From positions 1 through 25,733 of the IMG/VR virus record IMGVR_UViG_3300025647_000241: DNA of 25,733 nucleotides. The stretch is one strand, 5' to 3'. Below the pieces are notes generated by a model, which saw only the letters and a list, made by a program, of their open reading frames with translations, ran no database searches and was not told the DNA's origin. Position numbers and translations under genes: made by a program. The DNA is from a virus. Numbering within the stretch: position 1 is the first letter of the stretch; each line of letters starts with the position of its first letter. Positions 6,621 through 13,200 of the stretch are shown here, in pieces.

Positions 6621-7454
6621 ATGCACTCGTTTAAAGAATATCTAGAAGAAACCGTTGGAACAGCTGGACTTGATTATGAACTGAAGGTGTACAGAGCACT
6701 AACAGGCGCAAAGATCAAAGGGCTGGACGCTGGTGACAAACCAGGTGCTGGATTCTCTAGTCATGGCTCTGGTGATATTGAGGCAGCCTACAACGGCAAG
6801 GCATTCAATATCGAAATCAAAGCAGGTATGAAAGACCAGATGGGTGGCGGAAGTCTGCGCTATGATCGTAAGAGCAAACAATTGACTCCTTCCCCTAAAC
6901 TCGCCGCTTCTGGTGACGAAGAAGACATTGCCATTTTGATGAAAGCGGTTGAAGCAAAACTTCCTGCTATCAATAAGTATCTAGATTTTATCGCAAAACA
7001 AGAACCAACTAAGGTGCATAAAGATTATGCTAAAGTTGGTGTTCCTTTTGTAGCAAGCACAGCAGCAAGGGATGCCGCTAAGAAAGCAGGTCTCCAAGCA
7101 GCAGTACAGGACTATGTTAAACTAGACTCACGCTACATTAAGAATCTTTACAACGGCAAAAATGTATATTACATTCAGATCGGCGGTGCTGGTTTGTTCT
7201 ACATGGGTAAGAATCCTCTGAAGTTGCCTGTGCCTGAATTTAATGGTGAGATTCAAGTCGAAGTGCGTATTGGTTACGCTGGTGACTCTGGTGGTTCTAC
7301 CAGTAAAGCGTTTTCTAACAAAGCAGGTAGCAACAAAGTTATTGAAGCACGTCGTGCTGAGTTAAGATGTATCGGTCGTATGCTTACCAAGAGCAAGTCT
7401 CCATACAGTTTGGATAATATGAAAGACGTGAAAGAACTGTTTGGCGCAAAATGA
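6621..7454 (+). CDS. Putative packaged PD-(D/E)XK nuclease-like internal protein
   Basis: A 277-residue protein. The first ten residues (MHSFKEYLEE) resemble the capsid-targeting propeptide of T4 internal proteins (IPI: MKTYQEFIAE) and end in L-E-E, a T4 gp21-type prohead-protease site. The mature part carries a likely PD-(D/E)XK nuclease core: a helix with Glu20, then GSGDIEAAYNGK with Asp52, and FNIEIKAG with Glu65 and Lys67. The rest contains a VYYIQIGGAGLFYMG sheet and an EARRAELRCIGRML helix. The role may be as an enzyme packed in the head and delivered with the DNA. Nuclease fold and packaging are both inferences from motifs. It shares a 4-base overlap (ATGA) with the next gene. Confidence 0.75.
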   Translation: MHSFKEYLEETVGTAGLDYELKVYRALTGAKIKGLDAGDKPGAGFSSHGSGDIEAAYNGKAFNIEIKAGMKDQMGGGSLRYDRKSKQLTPSPKLAASGDEEDIAILMKAVEAKLPAINKYLDFIAKQEPTKVHKDYAKVGVPFVASTAARDAAKKAGLQAAVQDYVKLDSRYIKNLYNGKNVYYIQIGGAGLFYMGKNPLKLPVPEFNGEIQVEVRIGYAGDSGGSTSKAFSNKAGSNKVIEARRAELRCIGRMLTKSKSPYSLDNMKDVKELFGAK

Positions 7455-7939
7455 AATCGTTTACCTCATATCTAACCGAAGCAAGAGCAGGATCATGGAA
7501 AGTAATCCGTGATCTTGTACCAAAACATTGGCCAGATTATGTCGTAAAGGATATGCTTTATCGTAAACTAGAAGATGAAGCGGATCTTGGCACTCTGAAA
7601 AGAGAAATCAATCGAATGCTTACAAAAGAAATGCCTGTAAAGCAATGGAAATTGGAAACGATTGATCTTACTAAAGATTCTTTTGACAAGCAAACAACAA
7701 ACAATCTAAAGCGTCGTGCTGGCGGAAAGAAAAACCCATGGGGAGTTCCGAAAGACGCAGAAAGACACGCTGCTCAATCAAACATTATTAAATCCACTGG
7801 GAAAGTTAGCCCAGAACCAATTATTGTTCTACAACGCAAAGATGGATTTGAGATTCTAGAAGGTTGGCATAGAACGATTCAAAATTTGATTGCATTTCCT
7901 GATGGGTATAAACAAAGAGCATGGGTAGGTTATCTGTAA
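7451..7939 (+). CDS. Putative packaged ParB/Srx-like protein with capsid-targeting N-terminus
   Basis: A 162-residue protein whose start, MKSFTSYLTEARAG, closely matches T4 IPI (MKTYQEFIAEARVG), including the cleavage site (L-T-E then A). The C-terminal part has PEPIIVLQRKDGFEILEGWHR: a strand, a turn and a G-x-HR motif typical of ParB/sulfiredoxin-like domains, here at about residues 119-140. Such domains act as nucleases, NTPases or regulators in different families, so a precise activity cannot be given. The middle is basic (LKRRAGGKKN). It starts inside the end of the upstream gene (ATGA) and ends in TAATG with the next. Confidence 0.75.
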   Translation: MKSFTSYLTEARAGSWKVIRDLVPKHWPDYVVKDMLYRKLEDEADLGTLKREINRMLTKEMPVKQWKLETIDLTKDSFDKQTTNNLKRRAGGKKNPWGVPKDAERHAAQSNIIKSTGKVSPEPIIVLQRKDGFEILEGWHRTIQNLIAFPDGYKQRAWVGYL

Positions 7940-8202
7940 TGTTATCGTTTTCAACTTATCTAAATGAAGCAAATGCCTCTGCGCTGGAAAAGAAAATGCT
8001 GCGTAAAGCGCAAACGATTCGCAATCATTTAGATCGTGGTATTCGTGGCGCAGTTGGTAACAACAGACAAGCACAAAACAATGTTGATGCAATGAATGGT
8101 ATGATTAAACAGTACAAAGATCAATTCGGTGTTGCTGCTTGGAAGGCATTTGAGAAGAAGCAAGGTTGGTCAGTAGATAACGCTTGGGATTTTTATGCGT
8201 AA
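7939..8202 (+). CDS. Small internal-head-type protein with capsid-targeting N-terminus
   Basis: An 87-residue, mostly helical, basic protein. The start at 7939 (MLSFSTYLNEANAS) is chosen because it restores the capsid-targeting pattern (SFxxYLxEA) shared with its neighbours and gives a TAATG overlap with the upstream stop; the earlier in-frame ATG at 7921 would add six residues from the other gene. The cleavage site would be L-N-E then A, leaving about 77 residues. The C-terminus (FGVAAWKAFEKKQGWSVDNA) shows no domain I recognise. It is similar in size to T4 internal proteins IPI-IPIII. Confidence 0.75.
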   Translation: MLSFSTYLNEANASALEKKMLRKAQTIRNHLDRGIRGAVGNNRQAQNNVDAMNGMIKQYKDQFGVAAWKAFEKKQGWSVDNAWDFYA

Positions 8203-9424
8203 ATTTTCAACATTCATAGCAGAAGAAAAGAACACCCACATGGAGCATCTTGAGGATGCTGTTCTCAATGGTGGCGTGAAAGGAACTCGTGATGCAATTA
8301 ATCTTCTTCGCAGTCTTAGAGATATGCTTGCTGGTCATGCTGATAAACCAGTCAATGTTACCGTAAAGTGGGATGGTGCACCAGCAGTGTTTGCTGGTAT
8401 TGATCCAACTGATGGCAAGTTCTTTGTTGCTAAGAAAGGTATCTTCAATAAGAACCCGAAAGTATATAAGACTGCCGCTGAGGTTGACGCTGATACCTCT
8501 GGTGATCTTGCCGCTAAATTAAAGTTGGCACTTCAATATCTACCTGAACTTGGTATCAAGCATGGGGTGTATCAGGGCGACTTCCTTTATGCGAAGTCTG
8601 ATCTGAGAAAAGAAACAATTGATGGTGAGCAGTTGCTTACCTTCCATCCAAATACAATCGTGTATGCTGTACCTGTTCGTTCAGATCTAGGTCGCAAGAT
8701 TGCTGCATCTAAGATCGGTATCGTATGGCATACAACATACACTGGTGGCTCGTTTGAAACAATGAAGGCATCGTTCGGTAAAGAAATTGCCAGTCAACTA
8801 AGACAGTCTAAGAATGTATGGTCAGTTGATGCTACCTTTCATGATGTTTCAGGTAATGCTACCTTCACTAAGAAAGAAACTGCTGAGATTACTAAGCTGC
8901 TTTCTGCTGCTGGTACAATCTTCAATAAACTTGACGCCAAAACACTTAATGGTATCTCAGATAATGCTGAACTGCTGCAGAAAGTAAAGACGCATTACAA
9001 TACCAAAGTACGAGCAGGTGAAAAGATTACCAATGTCCGTGCTCATGTAAGAGATTTGATCAACTACATCTCACAATACTATTCGCAAGAAGCAGGTAAG
9101 CGCAAAACTCCAGCAGGCAAGCAAACTCAATTGGAAAAGCGTGTTGAGATTCTACGATTTTTCAGTAATGCGAATCGAGTGCATCTGGAGAATATCTTTT
9201 TGATGATGAACTATATAATTGAAGCGAAAGAAATTATCATTCACAAGTTAAATCAAGCATCAAGTGTTGGTACTTTTCTTCGCACAACTGATGGTTTCAG
9301 AGTAACTGCTCCAGAAGGTTATGTTGGTATTGATCACACTGGTGGTGCTTTGAAACTTGTGAACAGAATGGAGTTCTCGAAAGCCAACTTCTCCTCCGAT
9401 ATTATTAAAGGCTGGCAACGCTAG
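8195..9424 (+). CDS. Nucleotidyltransferase/ligase-fold protein with capsid-targeting N-terminus
   Basis: A 409-residue protein that starts MRKFSTFIAEEKN, again like T4 IPI with an I-A-E cleavage site. The mature part shows motifs of the covalent nucleotidyltransferase superfamily (DNA/RNA ligases and capping enzymes): motif I KWDG with Lys58 as candidate adenylylated residue, a motif-III-like GVYQGDFLY, motif IV PEGYVG (Glu374-Gly375) and a motif-V-like ALKLVN (Lys387). From about residue 235 to 345 a long helical insert is present. I recall related proteins in other T4-like phages, where the function is not settled. A ligase packed in the head would fit repair or circularisation of injected DNA, but this is inference. 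It overlaps the upstream gene by 8 bases. Confidence 0.8.
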   Translation: MRKFSTFIAEEKNTHMEHLEDAVLNGGVKGTRDAINLLRSLRDMLAGHADKPVNVTVKWDGAPAVFAGIDPTDGKFFVAKKGIFNKNPKVYKTAAEVDADTSGDLAAKLKLALQYLPELGIKHGVYQGDFLYAKSDLRKETIDGEQLLTFHPNTIVYAVPVRSDLGRKIAASKIGIVWHTTYTGGSFETMKASFGKEIASQLRQSKNVWSVDATFHDVSGNATFTKKETAEITKLLSAAGTIFNKLDAKTLNGISDNAELLQKVKTHYNTKVRAGEKITNVRAHVRDLINYISQYYSQEAGKRKTPAGKQTQLEKRVEILRFFSNANRVHLENIFLMMNYIIEAKEIIIHKLNQASSVGTFLRTTDGFRVTAPEGYVGIDHTGGALKLVNRMEFSKANFSSDIIKGWQR

Positions 9425-9714
9425 TGCAATGTGAATCAAGTAAGGTTTGCGGTTGGATAACCGCAATATCTCAACTCACCGTAGCAGCTTGTGTATTGTA
9501 TGTTGGGTTTCTAGCAAACCAACACATGAGTCGTATGGTTGAATCTTGGGAAGTGATGGCGAATGCTGTTCATAAGATGCAACAGGATGTTGCTCGCATT
9601 GAAACAGACATGAAAGTAATGAATCAAGGCGTCTATAATATCAACGGGAATGTCGGTGATATGAGAAGTAGAATGAATCCAATGGGAATGATGCGTAGTA
9701 TGATGCCCTGGTAA
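9424..9714 (+). CDS. Small membrane-anchored late protein
   Basis: A 96-residue protein with a GTG start that shares its first base with the upstream TAG stop. Residues 11-31 (ITAISQLTVAACVLYVGFL) form one membrane segment; the remainder is a helical, Met-rich region (MVESWEVMANAVHKMQQDV) ending in NPMGMMRSMMPW. Cys3 and Cys9 precede the membrane segment. Small proteins with one N-terminal membrane helix and a MGMMRSMMPW-like end occur in aquatic T4-like phages as I remember them. A role in lysis or ejection is possible but unproven. Confidence 0.75.
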   Translation: MQCESSKVCGWITAISQLTVAACVLYVGFLANQHMSRMVESWEVMANAVHKMQQDVARIETDMKVMNQGVYNINGNVGDMRSRMNPMGMMRSMMPW

Positions 9715-9725
9715 AATTGATTTCT

Positions 9726-9733
9726 TATAAATA
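9726..9733 (+). promoter_or_regulatory. T4-type late promoter (TATAAATA)
   Basis: A perfect TATAAATA box 12 bases after the upstream stop codon. It precedes a leader of about 90 bases before the ATG at 9830 and would also read into the two giant ORFs. Confidence 0.8.
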
Positions 9734-9829
9734 ATTCAAACCTTAAAGGCGACAATCTAATTATACTGTCTGCCATACAATTCGTCAATACCCCAATCAG
9801 GTAAGTGTACGCAAAACCCTGAGGAAAAT

Positions 9830-10285
9830 ATGAAAAAAGAAACGCAACTTTTGCGCCTAAATCAAAACATTTCTGCCATTCTGGGGATTCCCCCAGCAAA
9901 AAATCTTAAACTTGATGGGTATGAGCACCAAACTTGTATGTCTGGTGAACTCAATACATTTTATGGACAAAAACATACTGAAGAAAGTAAAACTCAAATG
10001 AGTATTTCTGCAAAAGCACGCCCATGTAATAGAAAAGGTGTTACTCTCAGCAAAAAGACTAAACAACTTATTTCTTTAAACAACGCAGCAGCAAAAAAAA
10101 TAAAAACTCCTTATGGTGAATATAGAAGCAAGGTTGAAGCTGCTAAAGCACTAGATACAACAACTGAAGCAATTCGTTCTATACTTAACGAAAGATTAGA
10201 TTCTCCTGTAAAACAGGCAGGTAAATTATTTACAGTTAATGACATTGGGAAAACTCCAAGAGAGTTGGGATGGGATTATGTCTAA
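9830..10285 (+). CDS. NUMOD-type DNA-binding protein, homing-endonuclease relic without catalytic domain
   Basis: A 151-residue protein containing only the DNA-binding part typical of phage homing endonucleases. NTFYGQKHTEESKTQMSISA (residues 42-61) is a NUMOD3 motif, repeated in shorter form as RKGVTLSKKTKQLISLNNAA. Then KTPYGEYRSKVEAAKALDTT (from residue 92) is an IENR1/NUMOD1-like helix-turn-helix. No GIY-YIG, HNH or LAGLIDADG residues are present at the N-terminus. A GAGGA 5 bases before the ATG and a late promoter upstream suggest it is expressed. It may be the decayed end of a mobile endonuclease or a domesticated regulator. It overlaps the next gene by 8 bases. Confidence 0.7.
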   Translation: MKKETQLLRLNQNISAILGIPPAKNLKLDGYEHQTCMSGELNTFYGQKHTEESKTQMSISAKARPCNRKGVTLSKKTKQLISLNNAAAKKIKTPYGEYRSKVEAAKALDTTTEAIRSILNERLDSPVKQAGKLFTVNDIGKTPRELGWDYV

Positions 10286-13200
10286 GAAAGTTGTCACAAC
10301 CTTTGGTCGCCTTAATCCACCAACATCTGGACACCAGAAACTCGTTGATAAGATCACTTCATTAGCGAAAGGTGCAGATGCTCGAATCTATCTTTCTCAC
10401 TCTCAGAACAATAAGAAAGATCCTCTCGATTACAATACCAAAATTGCTCTTGCTCAAAAAGCATTTGGTCCATCAGTAACTAAGAGCAACGCTAAAACAA
10501 TCATTCAAGTAATGCAGGAACTGCAAAAAGCAGGGTACACTGATGTTACAATCGTTGTTGGTTCTGATCGAGTAAAAGATTTTGATACTTTGCTGAACAA
10601 ATATAACGGCAAGGATTACACATTTGATTCAATTAAAGTTGTTTCTGCTGGTCAGCGTGATCCTGATGCTGATGATGTATCAGGCATGAGCGCAAGCAAG
10701 TTGCGTGCTCTGGCTAAAGAAGGAAACTTTGCAGCATTTAAGACAGGTCTTCCACGCAATCTTCAATCTAGTGCTAAGAAGATTTATGACCAGCTGCGTT
10801 CTATTATGGAACAGCCAGAAACTGAACAACAGCTTGACGAGTATGCTGTACTGAATCAACAGCAGCGTCTAAAGCGTGCTCGTATGATGAAGCGCATTGC
10901 TAAGAAAGTTGCTCGTATGCGTAAGATTCGTGCCAAGCGTATGGCAGATACTAATCGTTTGATGAAGCGTTCTCGTAAGCAAGCCATTCAGTTCCTTCGT
11001 AAGCGTGTTGCTGGCGAGCGTGGTAAAGAATACAGAGAACTCGGTAGAGGTGAAAAGATCACCATCGACAAATTGGTGCAGAAGAAGTCAGCAATGATTG
11101 ACCGTCTTGCAAAAAGACTGTTGCCGAAAGTTCGTAAAGCAGAAATTGCTCGTGTATCAGCTGCTCGTGCACCTAAGAACGAAGAATACCTAAGAGAAGA
11201 GGTTGCTCCAGTGAAATCATTTAAAGACTTAATGGAAAGACGCAAAGGACCAAACGAAATCCGTGCGTTAAACGACATTAATCGAGAAAAGCGTAATGAC
11301 TTTGTTAAGCATGATCGTATGCGTGATCAAGCAAGACTAAAGGATACGCTGCTTCGTAATCGTGGCATCACTAAAGAAGCATATGAAAGTCTTGAAAAGA
11401 AAGCTGAAGCAATTAATGTAAGCATTGATGCAGTTCTTGAAGTGTATGATGCTGCTGAGATAGATTCTTCTAAGAGCGCAACTGAGCAACAACAGCGTTT
11501 TGCTGCAGTAAATCATTTTGTTGCTGAAGCAAGAAAGAATGGTCTTGAGAGTGCATGTTGGAAGGGTTATGAAGCAATTGGCACTAAGAAAAAGAATGGT
11601 AAGACCGTTCCAAACTGCGTTCCTGTTAAAGAAGAAGTTGATCCACATAAAAATAAATCTGGAAGAATGGTGAAGAAGTCATGGGATTATACTCCTCAAA
11701 AAAACACAACTCCTAGACTTCCTCTAAGAACAGCAAAAGAAATTGCTGATATGGTTGGGATTAAAGTAAATCAATTTGGTCTATTGGCAAAAAAATATCC
11801 TGATATGCCTAAACCAGTATCAGGCATCACCACATATGTAAGAGGTCGTTCTACCACATATTATGAGCCAAAGGCGTTTTTGAAGTGGGCGAAGTCTAAC
11901 GGAATCGGTAAATTTGCTGAGATCAACGAAACCATCAAGCATGAAGGTGAAAAGTGGGTTATCTATTCTAAGGATGGCTCTAAAAAACTTGGCACATACG
12001 ATACTGAAGCTGCAGCCAAGAAGCGTTTGCGTCAGATTGAGTTCTTCAAACATATGAATGAAGCAAAAATTGCTCATGCTTTGGATCCAAAGAAAAGTTT
12101 GAAGCATTCTATGAAGGATGTCGGCGTTGATGTTGATAACGACGGCGATGTTGATGACATTGATAGAATACTATCTGCTCCACCTGAAGTTACTGGTACA
12201 GAAAAGGATCAAAAGAAAGTCCAGATGGCACTACAGAAACATGGTGAGTTGGAAAAGAAGCACACCAAGGTTGGTGTTGCATATGAAGAAACTCAACTAG
12301 ACGAAATTGTACCAGCACTTGCTACTGCTGCCAGAATTATCTCAACCGCTGGTAAAGCAATTAAGACTGGTGCTAAAGCAATTGGAAAAGGTACAGCAAG
12401 TCGTAGTAGTGTTGGTACGATGGCACTTGAACCTAAAGATACAGCCACATCTACCAGCGATGTTCCTAAGCTGAATGAACTCAGCCCACAAACATTGATC
12501 AAGTATGCTTCTAAGGCAGCATCTGATTCTGCTGCTGCTAGTAAAGCAGGTGATATAGAAAGAGCGAAAAAGCGTGAGGCTGGTATTTCTAGAGCAATGG
12601 ATAAAGAAGTTGCTAGTCGCACCGCTTCAAAACCAGTTAAGAAACCTGATGACTTTGAAAAGAAAGAAAGAACACCTCTTGGTGAAGACGGTTACAAGTG
12701 GCAAGACTTTTCTGATACTGAAAGAGCAGAATTGACTAGAAGAATGGATGCTATGGGATTCAAACAGATTAAGAATCCAGATACATTCAACGCTAGAGAT
12801 GTGAGCCAAAGAAAGAAGTTGGCAGACATTCTAAGAAAACCAGAGAAAGCATCTGACTTTGAACCAATCCAACGCATCACGCCAGCTGAACGCAATGTAA
12901 TGAACAACTCTTACATTCCAGAAGAATTCAGCAAGATGCTTGAAGATGCGGATCGCACCATTGATCGTTTGCGCTGGGCTGATGTTCCACAGATGGAACC
13001 ACTCAAGCGTATGTCAAATAATCAGCTGAAGGGTTATGTTCGTGACTATGTAAGCAAGAACAGTGATCAAGTCAGAAAATTTATGGGTGCTGCTGACAGT
13101 GGTATGTTTGGTCGTGCTATTATTCAGAAGATGGCGCCAAACTATATTCCAGCAACTAAGTCTATGACTGACAAAGACTGGTCTAATGCTTGGAAGGCAT

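Noticed and set aside
10239-10280. An earlier in-frame ATG that would extend polyprotein 1 by 13 residues
   Set aside because: The extra residues lie inside the upstream NUMOD gene and are not part of the nucleotidyltransferase domain, which begins at 10278.
9830-10285. A complete, active homing endonuclease
   Set aside because: Only NUMOD3 and IENR1-like DNA-binding modules are visible; no GIY-YIG, HNH or LAGLIDADG residues.
12118-12170. A cellulosome dockerin
   Set aside because: Only one calcium loop is present and there is no carbohydrate-related context; the similarity is limited to the loop.
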